In this document: positions 11,901-21,608 of the stretch, piece by piece
How positions within the stretch are numbered: the first letter of the stretch is position 1
How the letters are laid out: each line of letters begins with the position of its first letter
NCBI GenBank assembly: GCA_021234155.1
Contig: JAJEKV010000541.1
Span: forward strand, 1-64,000
DNA length: 64,000 nucleotides
Reading direction: 5' to 3'
DNA from: Isoetes taiwanensis
Lineage: Eukaryota > Streptophyta > Lycopodiopsida > Isoetales > Isoetaceae
Notes under the pieces: generated by a model
Database searches by the model: none
What the model was told of the DNA's origin: nothing
What the model saw: the letters and a program-made list of their open reading frames with translations, nothing else
Made by a program: the position numbers and the translations under genes

Positions 11901-13440
11901 TTTCACGGAGTTGAGTTTTTGATTTACGGTTTGGGCGCTTAAACGGATCGAGGGAAAGGAAAGGCTGCTTGTTTGGTTGTCGAGGTATGGGAATAATATC
12001 AAGCACGAGATATCATCCCGATCTTTCTCATATGTATTATTCTCTCACCTTTCCATACTTCGCATAACCCATCTCATCGAAGGCTTCAAAACCTTTTCTT
12101 TTGACTCAAGCTTTGATCGTGAATATCTCCACCGTGAGCCGTATGTCGGAAGAAGGCTAGCAACTGTATCGAGAAGAAGGTTAGGGAAAAATTCATGTTA
12201 GCCCATCCTATCTAGGACATATTTTTTCTGAAATGAGAATGCTTTATAGCCTTGGTTTCTAATACTTCTTTAACTACATGCATTCAATGCACGACCGGTT
12301 TTGCGATCATCAATAGGTTATCAAGAACATTCATTTTGCAATGATTATGTGCATTATCTTTGGATAGAAGTGTTCATTCTCATTTGGCTTGCATCTTATT
12401 CATGTTTGATAATCCAACTGTAAATGGGCCTCATTTTGTGATGCAACTACTTTGGGCTTGCTAAATCGATCTGCAACTTTACCTTGAGGTTATCCTTACT
12501 GCTCTTGCGGCATGGTTCTTCCCTTTTATTTCCCTTTTACTGGCTCTTTTATATTGCAGAGGTATAAGAAGGAAATCCAGCACCAACTTGTGAAACTACA
12601 GTTTTGGCGAATGGAAGCTCATGCTGATTGAGGCAGGTAGGACCTTCCAAGTCTAGCTCTATTTGTTATGCCATTTATTTAGCTAATGCTTTTAAGCATG
12701 GTTACTTTGTTTGTTACGCAGGAGATCTTGGTCGGCATCTGGAGACAGACTACGAATAATGCTTAGTAGCTTGTGGTTAGAGTGGAATGCTTCAAATGCC
12801 ATTGTCTACCAATAGGAGCACATACATCTAAAGTCAGCAGGTCTGGTAAAGTTTCATTGACGCCCTATTTTGCTACTTCAACGCTAAGCCAGACCCTTGT
12901 TTTTTGACACACTATTTTCTCTCTTTTCTACTCTTCCAGCTATGGCAATAGGCAAACACCGTCTGCATCAAGGGTAGTTCAAAGCTAGGAATATGCTTGG
13001 AATGTAATTTTTGAATCTCCACGTTGAATACAGTAGGTGCAATCTGCGGGGCCTTGTCGCATCGCCACAGGGAATTAGAGGTGATCCAAATAGGGGTGAT
13101 CTGTTTAAGTTGGATTAATATGTGATCCATTTGAGCTGTATTAATATATGTTTGATGTTTGAGTACTTAAATACAAATGCAAGGTCATTACTTTCTTCCT
13201 ATGCTGGATGTTTGCTATTTGATATAAATTTACATTGTACATATTTCTTTTTAAAAATAGATTTGTCATTGTTTTGTTTATATGAGTTTTGGAATGGGGG
13301 TTCAAATCCCCTTGCTCTCTGATTTGTGTTGCTATTAAGGAGCAGTTGAGGAAAGCAAATATAGTGACATAGTTGGAATACGTCCTACAATATATAAAAG
13401 AAACCATTCATAGTCTTTAATAGTTTCAGTTTACAAAACC
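8971..13440. other. Interior of the CACTA-like element, no recognised gene
   Basis: Only short frames occur. Two exon-like stretches around 12,561-12,627 (preceded by ATTGCAG; reads RYKKEIQHQLVKLQFW, then a stop) and 12,721-12,767 (preceded by TTACGCAG) might be captured host exons, but I cannot name a source gene. A CT-rich segment at 11,720-11,870 and AT-rich filler make up the rest. A lone tRNA-type B box (GGTTCAAATCCCC, about 13,300) has no A box upstream. Confidence 0.3.
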
Positions 13441-13650
13441 TGAAATGCTTCAAACAACAAAACGTTGTTAGCTATCATTATTAAACATGAAATGCTTCAA
13501 ACAACAGAACATTATTAAACATGAAATGCTTCAAACAACAAAACATTGTTGGCTATCATCTTTTGGTTTATTAATGATAAACATACACATTTAGGACAAA
13601 CAATTACTATAAATACATAACAAAATCATACACATTTAGGACAAACAATT
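13441..13650 (+). repeat. Short direct repeats near the right end of the CACTA-like element
   Basis: ATGAAATGCTTCAAACAACA occurs three times between 13,441 and 13,545, and a segment containing GGACAAACAATTACTATAAA occurs twice (about 13,590 and 13,640). They probably belong to the right subterminal region. Confidence 0.7.
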
Positions 13651-13656
13651 ACTATA

Positions 13657-13912
13657 AATAGATAGATAGATAGTAGTTTTAACGTCACGCCACTAGGCAG
13701 CATCCAACTGGACATGTGACCACACACCACACTACATTGCTTGGTTGGGCCCTGCCCCCAACCACCTTACATTGCGCGTAAGATGGGGGGATTTGACCCC
13801 CAGCGAAGCATGTCGGGGAGATCTTCAGCGGACAGGAAGCACATGGTCTCGAACTCGAGACCACATTGCTAAGGAACTAGTGTGTTACCACTAGACCAAA
13901 CGCCCAGACCCT
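13657..13912 (-). mobile_element. tRNA-derived SINE inside the CACTA-like element
   Basis: Read on the minus strand, the element begins near 13,912 with GGGTCTGGGCGTTTGG. It has a pol III A box (TGGTCTAGTGGTAAC) about 15 bp in and a B box (GAGTTCGAGACC) about 36 bp further, spaced as in a tRNA. An unrelated body of about 150 bp follows. The 3' end is GTGACGTTAAAACTA followed by an (ATCT)n tail at 13,657-13,675. That end matches the 3' end of the LINEs at 17.6, 19.7, 23.1 and 45.1 kb (GTGGACGTTAAAA plus a microsatellite), so those LINEs are the probable source of its reverse transcriptase. No clear target duplication was found. Confidence 0.75.
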
Positions 13913-14156
13913 TACATGAAGCCATACCCTTAAACATGAAGCCATATCCTTAAACACTATAATGTACCACATCAACTTACCAACATGTAATACCACTTTG
14001 ACAAACTCTACAAAGAAACTATTTGCAATTACCATGTCATAATACCATCATAACAAACCTTACAAGAGAACCCATTAGTTTAGTCACATATGGTTTTTAA
14101 TGATATCAACCCACAAACATGCATTGGTTTTCTATAATTTTGGGTGTCTTGTGTAT

Positions 14157-14756
14157 CATGATTGTTAAATTTGAATATGTTAAATCACTACAAATTGAAA
14201 TTGTTATATTCTTGAAATGTCCAATTCTAAATAGATTCAAATAAGTTTGGAAATCAAGTTTATTCTTTGATAACCATTATAATTTTAATTGAAAGATAAA
14301 CTTATATAATTAAAACTTATAAAAATTATCACAATAAAGAAGAATAAAAAAATACATTTATAATGGCGTTCTTGAAGTGCTATATGTTAAATCTGAATAA
14401 GTCCAAATATAATTAAAACTTATAAAATTATAACAATAAAGAAGAATAAAAAAATGCATTTATAATGGCATTCTTGAAGTGCTATCTATTAAATGTGAAT
14501 AAGTCCAAATTTTGTTGAATATGTCATAAGCATTTTCAGAACATACTGATGTATTTAGTTTGCTGATTAGAGTGGGCGTTGGGGTCAAAATGCAGACACC
14601 ACATCGACCTTGGGGTCAAAATGTAGACACCACATTATATGATGTTGGCTGAGTGCAATGTGATGCAATTAGAGTATGAAGCCCAATGTCACTTTCTAAC
14701 ATACCTTATGGAAGAAGGTAGTTATCCTAGATTTAGCCTTAGAATCGACAAATTAT
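14157..14756 (+). repeat. AT-rich tandem repeat, unit 2, right part
   Basis: Continuation of unit 2 after the transposon. It is collinear with 7,053-7,655 of unit 1 and includes the internal 115-bp duplication and the doubled GGGGTCAAAATG motif. Point differences and small indels only. Confidence 0.92.
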
Positions 14757-15650
14757 GACATTTTTAATAAAATTTGGACTTATTCTAATCTAATAAATGT
14801 ACTTCAAGGATGCCATGATAATATTATATGTATTTTTAGCTCTTATTAATTTTAATAATTTGTTCTGTTTATCTTTAGATAAAAAATATGATGCTTATTA
14901 AAATTTAAAGTTGCTTTCTAAACTAATTCTCGGTTTCATCTATTTAGAATTAAATTTTCATCTAAGATAACTCTGTATAATTAAAATGCTATTCTTTTCA
15001 AAATATTTAAAGAAACTTTTAGATTGAAATTAATTAAATGATTACGTTTATGTTTAATAAAAATTGAATAGTTTATTTGATTAAATGTCAATATATTTTA
15101 TTTCATCAGTAATAAATTATTCAATAGTTATTATTAAAACAATAAATTTATATCATTTAATTAATTTCAACTTAAAACTTTTCTTAAAGTTTTTAAAAGT
15201 GTAAAAGTTTGTAAATTGTTAAAATCTAATAATAGTTTTAAGTTAATCACTTATGAAACCATCAGATTTTCATTTAATTATCATGATTGTTAAATTTAAA
15301 TCTGTTAAATCACTACAAATTGAAATTATTATATTCTTGAAATGTCCAATTCTAAATAAATTCAAATAAGTTTGGAAATCAAGTTTATTCTTTGATAACC
15401 ATTATAATCTTAATTGAAAGATAAACTTATATAATTAAAACTTACAAAAATTATAACAATAAAGAAGAAAAAAAATACATTTATAATGGCGTTCTTGAAG
15501 TGCTATATGTTAAATCTGAATAAGTCCAAATATAATTAAAACTTATAAAATTATAACAATAAAGAAGAATAAAAAAATGCATTTATAATGGCGTTCTTGA
15601 AGTGCAATCTATTAAATGTGAATAAGTCCAAATTTTGTTGAATATGTCAT
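14757..15650 (+). repeat. AT-rich tandem repeat, unit 3, truncated
   Basis: Third copy, collinear with 6,531-7,425 of unit 1. It breaks off after ...TTGAATATGTCAT, 230 bp short of a full unit. The array ends here in the window. Confidence 0.9.
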
Positions 15651-16015
15651 CTGAATAGATAAAAGGTGGTATGCAGATGGAATGATTTGATTATAAAAAT
15701 GGGATATCCAGATCAAGGGTTAGCATGCAATAAGAGAGGGATCAAAGAATGGATAAGGGATAATGTCTGCGAAAGAATTTGGCATGCCTCTAGTATCAGA
15801 ATGTCACACTATAGGGAGAAGATGAACCTGGCACTCCAGGGAATGAAATATTTGGATGGGAACATCCAAGAAAAGTAAAATAGCAACAAGATGCATTGGC
15901 AACCGAAAAAATTGTGAGGCAAGAGAATCAGTCCTTAAAGGACAACCTTATGGTGATGCCTGCAAAAATAGATAATGTAAGCAATGACCTCGACACATTG
16001 CAAACCCAACTTGTA
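15651..16015 (+). other. Coding-like fragment between satellite and LTR element
   Basis: The frame at 15,666-15,878 gives a protein-like sequence (for example CNKRGIKEWIRDNVCERIW). In another frame, 15,890-16,015 reads a Lys/Glu/Gln-rich helix (ATEKIVRQENQSLKDN...) that would suit a coiled coil. It ends where the LTR element begins, so it is probably the target into which that element inserted. Family not recognised. Confidence 0.3.
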
Positions 16016-16660
16016 TGTAATGAGCTTGGCGGGTCGTGAGACATGTAATTTATGTTTCATTATTCATGCTTATGGAGAATATTCAAACCGATCATTATAT
16101 GAGAAATACATACTATGTATGAGGAGTTTATACTAAATTCATGTGATAAAAGCGAAAGGGCATCGGTTTCTATGAGGGTTTTGGAAGGAAGGAAAGAGCA
16201 ATTTTTGGGCGAGTTTTTTGGCCGAAATTTGGAGCATCATATCTCAACAACCCGAGATTCAATTCAGGTAATTCTTACTTTATTGGAAAGGTTTTGAATC
16301 AGCTTTCGGATTGGGTCCGATAGAAATTCATCGTATGAAGGAGATATGATGAGAAAAGAGTGAAGCTGTATTAGAATTGAGTGCACCATTGTATCTCTTT
16401 GTGCAGCTTCCTTCCTGGAGCTAGGAGCTGAAAGGAGGGGATATTTTGAGAAGAAAACAGGTACAAGGACTCAAAGGATCGTCATTGAAGTGGTTCTCAG
16501 GTGGGTGGTTTTCCGCTTACACCAGGGGAAGCTTAGATTGCTTAGATTGTTCTTGTTGTTGAAAGAGAATCATGATATAATGATTTGAATTAAGAGTATA
16601 AAAAAATCTGGGTGATCTTGAATGTGATAATGTGGGATTGAATGTCTTTTGCCACATTGA

Positions 16661-16668
16661 TATATAAG
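16661..16668 (+). promoter_or_regulatory. TATA box of the 5' LTR
   Basis: TATATAAG follows GCCACATTGA and precedes a purine-rich GAGGAAGTAAGAAC. The same context is conserved in the 3' LTR, which supports a pol II promoter. The LTR fragment at 41.7 kb begins just downstream of this position. Confidence 0.6.
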
Positions 16669-17587
16669 AGGAAGTAAGAACTAAGCTAAGCTTATTGTAA
16701 GAAGTCTGAGAATGGTCCTTCGAATTGTAGATAGTAGGCCAGACCTTGTATATAGTAAACGGATCCTGGCAACAACAATATAGAGATTGTTATGCTTGGA
16801 GAAGCTAGAACTCAATTGGAACCTTGAGACCATGTAGCTCATGGGGGCTGAATGGAGGTTCTAACAAAGGCACGAAAGACGCCATCAGCTCCATGAGACA
16901 AGAAGCTAATTTAGAAGATAGACAAAGATGTATATATACTTTTGGTGATTAGATTGAAGTTAAGATGCTAAAATAAACTATGATAGAGAATTGCACTCCT
17001 AAGAAACAACTGTGGAGGTTATGTGAGATACGTTAATCTTTCACTTAGATAGTAAGAGAATGTATGCCAAAGCGGTCTAAAGAAGCTTATGGGGGCTTCT
17101 GCAGTATGGCAATGGCATGGAGTATTATTGGCCAAATAAAATGGTAAGTTATGTAATTAATTTATTAGTAAGAAAAATAAGCTAACATATTGAATTGCAT
17201 ATGAGTATTCTGTAAAATGTTCGCTCCTTATGAAGGGAGTGATTTTGGGGAAGCATGCCGGTAGAAGTATGTTGTAGTTGCTAGGTGATCCTTATAACTT
17301 ATATGGACGTAAATTATATAGGGATATCAAACATTATGACATCCTAGGATAAGCTTTTCCTATGGGGAGGAAAATGCTAGATCTTTTATGTGTTCTTGTA
17401 TAATATATCTAGACATGTTAAATGCTTGGATACCATGGTGATGTGTCAAGGTTGCATTATATTAGCATGTACTTGTTGAATATTTGACATCATGTGGTAG
17501 AACATGAATGTCATATGTCTATGATATCATTGCAAATGTTGGCATTGTTCTATGTTGTTCCTGGTAAATGCATAGGAAATGCATGTG

Positions 17588-17965
17588 AGAATAGAATAGA
17601 ATAGAATAGTTTTTTTAACGTCCACGGAGACCAATAGGTCATGGGACTCTTGATTCTTGGATCATATGATGATAAACATGGTCTAAACTCTAACATGTGG
17701 GGCATATTAAGTTCTTGGCTGATACATGAGTGCATATTCTCCGGGGCTGGAGTCCATTTGCAGTGGCTTGGACTCGCAGTTGTTCTTGTTCTTGACATCG
17801 AGGCGTTGTTACCCAAGCAAGGGTGCTTGCCGCGGCTACATGGCTTGGAAGTGGTCCCCTAGTGCTGGGCCAGGCTGGGAGGGTGTGTACACATGAGGCT
17901 TACCCGCCAGTATTTCTGCTTGGGGGCTGATCGGCCGGGTGGCCTTCATAGAACCCGGAGTAGGC
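17588..17965 (-). mobile_element. 5'-truncated LINE 3' end inserted in the 5' LTR
   Basis: On the minus strand the insertion ends GGTCTCCGTGGACGTTAAAAAA followed by (TATTC)n (17,588-17,610), the family 3' tip also found at 19.7, 23.1 and 45.1 kb (tip quoted without its last two bases elsewhere). The body is GC-richer than the LTR. The inner limit is uncertain; a GCATGT present at 17,581 and again near 17,968 may be a short target duplication. The matching LTR region is missing from the 3' copy, so the boundary cannot be confirmed by comparison. Confidence 0.6.
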
Positions 17966-18254
17966 CTTGCATGTTTATGGATATCTCATGGTTATTTCAT
18001 GGTTCTTCATGGTCTCGTGATTATCTCTTGATTATTGCAAGGTTATGGCATGTGCATTTACACCTTATTTGGATGGCTTGATGATGTTTTAATTCTTATT
18101 ATCATTGTTCATGTTATATGCTAATAATGCATTCTGGTTTCTAGCATAGAGGATTCTTAGGTGAGGCATCTAAGTCGAGAATTACTCTTGTGATTGGTAC
18201 ATCGTACATGTTTCTTGTTGATTATGCCATCTTTTTTCTAAATGCCTCAAACCC

Positions 18255-18285
18255 CACTTAGTCTTTAAGACTAACCCCCGTGTTC
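18255..18285 (+). repeat. Palindromic LTR motif CCCACTTAGTC...GACTAACCCC
   Basis: TTAGTCTT/AAGACTAA forms a small hairpin flanked by C-rich sequence. A closely similar motif, CCCCACTTAGTCC-TTTT-GGACTAACACCC, occurs at 45,168-45,196. Both look like the conserved distal part of plant LTRs. Confidence 0.55.
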
Positions 18286-18645
18286 ATGGTGTATGCTTGA
18301 GTTTGAAATGTGAGAATGTAGCGGGGGCAAGCAACTGAAGGGCACAATTGAGTGCAGTCTTCACTTGTGGGGAAACTGTATGCCTTTAGAAAGGCCTTAT
18401 CATTTCTGGAGCTTATGTATATATGGAGCTCATTTGTATATGCCACAAGAGTGCTATACAATTATGCTTGAAATGAATATGTACTAACTACTATGGATTT
18501 GAAGACAAAGATTCAATTCTTTACCAAGATTTCTTCAGTAGCATTGCATCATTCAATCCGTACATACCAATTTGGCATTCACTCATGCAAAGTTAGATGG
18601 GATTTTGGGTTACCTGGTGGGTTAACCTAGCAGGCCCGTTACAGT

Positions 18646-18657
18646 TGGTATCAGAGC
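18646..18657 (+). promoter_or_regulatory. Primer binding site (initiator Met-tRNA)
   Basis: TGGTATCAGAGC is complementary to the 3' end of plant initiator methionine tRNA, the commonest primer of plant LTR retrotransposons. It lies 2 bp after the 5' LTR end (18,643), the normal spacing, and so fixes the LTR boundary. Confidence 0.9.
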
Positions 18658-18660
18658 ATA

Positions 18661-21592
18661 GTTGGATCATTGATGTTGATATGGTTGATTAGAAATTTTA
18701 TTTGAGGTATTGGTTGTTGGATGGTGCTAATGATAATATTTCAGATCATGTAGGGACGATGATCTAGGATGTGCGATGGATCTGTCAAGTATGGAAATGT
18801 AATGACATGATATCCTAGTATTGATTTCTTTAATTATATTTTCTGTGGTAGATAACTCTGGTGGGATGCATGTGATCAAGGAACTAATCTTAGTTCAATC
18901 TTGTACAAAACATGAAGAATGCTAATAGAAACGTCTTCATGTGGAGCATGAAAAGTGAGGCTGGATGATGTGAAGGTATGGTTTTTACGTTTGCTTATGT
19001 TCTCTACAATTGATAGATGATCGAGTATAGATCCTATTGGCAAATGCATTTTCGAATAAAGTGCGAAAGAATATCAAAGCAGAATATAATTATGTATGAA
19101 GGTGAGCTTTCCTTATCAAATCAGGTGAGATATTTCTACATTAAGGAGACATTAAGTGGCTTGCTAGTAATGAGTTGATGCTTCTGAATCTTTGAGTATG
19201 AGGTGTTAATATATCTTCGCCTGTTGTTGCTGAGTCAATTTGAGACAGGTTATAATTGAGTTCACAGTAACGAGAATGCAGCTAAAATAAGATATAAGCT
19301 GTCAAGATGGCTAGTTTGGAAATCTTATTTTGATAGTTATGGAATTGACATAGAAGAAAATGCCATTACCCTATACAATGACTCTATTTGGAGATTAAAG
19401 TTTTGTGCATGTTCTTGTAAGCAGTCTTTTGTGCATGTTTCCATCCAAGGTTAAAGCTGAAGTAAAATTTGGAGGATTTGAAAGATTCTTGTATTTGTCG
19501 AGGATAAAAGTAAGTGCTTTTCAGAACACACAGATCTGATCGAAGGATTGAATAAATAGAGAATAATCCTAAATATTTGGTCAAGATATATTGAGAAATA
19601 ACTTGAGCTATGTTGGATGTATAATAGGATATATCCACATTGCAAATGCTGATTGGAATAGCCATATCCTTGGTGGTAGGGAACAATCGTGCCAGACATA
19701 ATAGTGGAACCCAAAAATAGAATAGAATAGAATAGATTTTTTAACGTCCACAGGGAAAAGTATAAGGACATACTTGAGCTGAGGTGGAAGGAAATGTTAC
19801 AGCAAGATGAAATGCCACATTTGGAATTATTTAATTTGATAGGAAAGTACCATAGCAATATGCCCAAGAAGTTGGGGTTACTGTCTACATACTTGTGCTC
19901 TCTTATCGAGTCTTTTGAGGGATATATTAAAAGGATGTTAATTTCATCACGATCTATCAAAAAAGTAAGCATCTATTGGGGATTGCATCATTGGATTCTT
20001 ACTAGTGATGGAAGGAAACTTGATGGTTTGAATAGTTTGGATTGGTTCGACGTATTCTAGCTCGGGTTAGTAAAGAAGCTAATTGGATTATGCGTGAGAA
20101 CATGCTAGCAATTTTATAGTGTAGGAATAGAGGTTTTGTTTGATATATAAGATAAAGTTTTTTATAGCTTGACTGATGTCTGGGAAAAGTTAGCGCTGTA
20201 GAATAGAAATTAACCAATGTAATGGGTATGGATTTAGAGAGCGGGTGAGCAATGTCTATCGAAATTACTTTTATAGCTTAAGATATTTGATAAGTATTCC
20301 CGATATGTTAAATAGGCTTCTTTGAGAGATTCTATATTGTAGACTATGATTGTAATCATTATAGGCTCTCTTATATTGATTATCTGTGCTTTATAGCCTT
20401 GAGATACTCAGACAGGGGGACTTAACTATGTATTCTACTTGTCATTTTTTGGATTTAGCCACCGAAGAAGTTTCGTGTGAGTACATATTGAGTTCGATCT
20501 GAGCATCTATGTTGCCATGGTGTGCTTAGTATTTTAATGTATAGAACCCTCTATAAAAAAATGGTAGATTCATTCTGTGCGTGAAGTTGCATTAGGCTTG
20601 GTTGGGTTATACTTAAGTTTGCCCGCATTATATGCATAAGCATAGACATAGTTAGTAACAATTGAGTTTGATTCTAAACTATGTGTGTGCCAAATTCGTC
20701 ATTGATGGTCAATACACTTAACTTATGTAACATACATCTTTAACTTTATTTATTATATATGTCAAGCTAGGCAAGTTTGGAAAGATATGAGGTGGTTTGT
20801 GTGCGATAAAGCATTTGGCGCTTGAAGATTGTGGCAGTTTGTGCTTGTTAAGGCCATAGCAGTGTCATGGAAGGATCTTCATTTCATGTTAAGTGTTCTT
20901 TTTTTTGTATGATTAAGATGCCACATATAAAGAAGCTTATTTATAAATGAAAAGTATTTATTGGTGAGATATCTCTACGGGTATGCCGGAATCGTAAGAC
21001 GAGTTGGTTGCCTCTTGGAATTATTTTGAGCTGCATTTTCTTATCTAATTCAAGTAAAGCTTTCCATGCATGTTATAGATCATGGAACATATAATTTTAA
21101 AGAAGCACCATAATGGATTCTATTTAGTGAGATAAATGGCATCTGGGTAATGTTCAGAGGAGGCATAAGTAGCCAAGATTAATTATCATGAGCATGAGCT
21201 ATTTACGGTCAAGTGTTTAATTGATGTTGTCAAGGACTTCAAGACATATATGGTTTACTGGCATAAGTGCTTCACAATGATATGTTGAGAAGAAGAAGAA
21301 GATCAGTTCCTTGCAGATTGGTTTCAAGCGTGTAATTTGATTTGTTATAATGCATGTATGCTTTTCATTCAACTAAGGAAGTGTGGTGCTTCAATGGAGG
21401 CAGTATAAGCAAGCCCGGTCAACTCATTGATTATGTAGGAAGAAATTATTATATTCATGACAGCTAGCAAGGGAAGAAAGAATAATTATGGTGATAAGTT
21501 GGCGTTATTATATAGTTGGTCATGAAGATTTAATTCTATGATTTATTGGATACTCCGCTATTTTGGAACGACCCATGAGGACATGGGTTAAA
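18661..21592 (+). other. Internal region of the LTR element, non-coding
   Basis: About 2.9 kb between primer site and purine tract. The longest frames are under 175 codons, lie mostly on the antisense strand and show no gag-pol motif. The region contains the short LINE tail insertion at 19,717-19,757. The absence of any decayed RT or integrase fragment argues for an original non-coding interior, as in LARD elements, and not for recent decay of a coding one. Confidence 0.65.
19717..19757 (-). mobile_element. Very short LINE tail insertion
   Basis: Only about 40 bp are recognisable: on the minus strand CCCTGTGGACGTTAAAAAA followed by (TATTC)n. The sequence on both sides looks like ordinary interior of the LTR element. 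It may be an extremely 5'-truncated retrotransposition event of the family seen at 23.1 kb. Confidence 0.6.
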
Positions 21593-21608
21593 TTTTAGAA
21601 GAGGAGAA
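21593..21608 (+). promoter_or_regulatory. Polypurine tract
   Basis: TTTTAGAAGAGGAGAA ends directly at the TGTAACG tip of the 3' LTR. In LTR elements this purine run primes plus-strand synthesis. Confidence 0.8.

Larger units (their letters stand above)
8180..14153. mobile_element. CACTA-like (CMC superfamily) DNA transposon, non-coding
   Basis: This 5,974-bp insertion interrupts satellite unit 2, so both boundaries can be read exactly. The termini are inverted repeats, CACAAGGCACCCAAAA at the left and, reversed, CACAAGACACCCAAAA at the right. The flanking 3-bp TAT (8,177-8,179 and 14,154-14,156) is a target duplication: removing the element plus one TAT restores the uninterrupted unit seen at 7,040. 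CAC termini with 3-bp duplications are the hallmark of CACTA elements. The left 800 bp is filled with subterminal motifs of the AACCACTATA/TAGTGGTTTT type in both orientations, as expected for transposase-binding repeats. No transposase frame is visible inside, so it is non-autonomous or decayed. Confidence 0.88.
16016..18643 (+). repeat. 5' LTR
   Basis: It is 2,628 bp including a LINE 3' fragment of about 370 bp starting at 17,588; the native LTR would be about 2.25 kb. It starts TGTAATGAGCTTGGC and ends GCAGGCCCGTTACA. A TATA box lies at 16,661-16,668. A perfect palindrome TTAGTCTTTAAGACTAA near 18,258 sits in the distal part. Confidence 0.85.

Noticed and set aside
13285-13325. tRNA gene suggested by GGTTCAAATCCCC
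   Set aside because: A T-arm-like B box exists but there is no A box or acceptor pairing upstream.
17588-17610. GAATA repeats as telomere-like sequence
   Set aside because: They are LINE tails: each adjoins the TTAACGTCC tip and occurs in only a few units.
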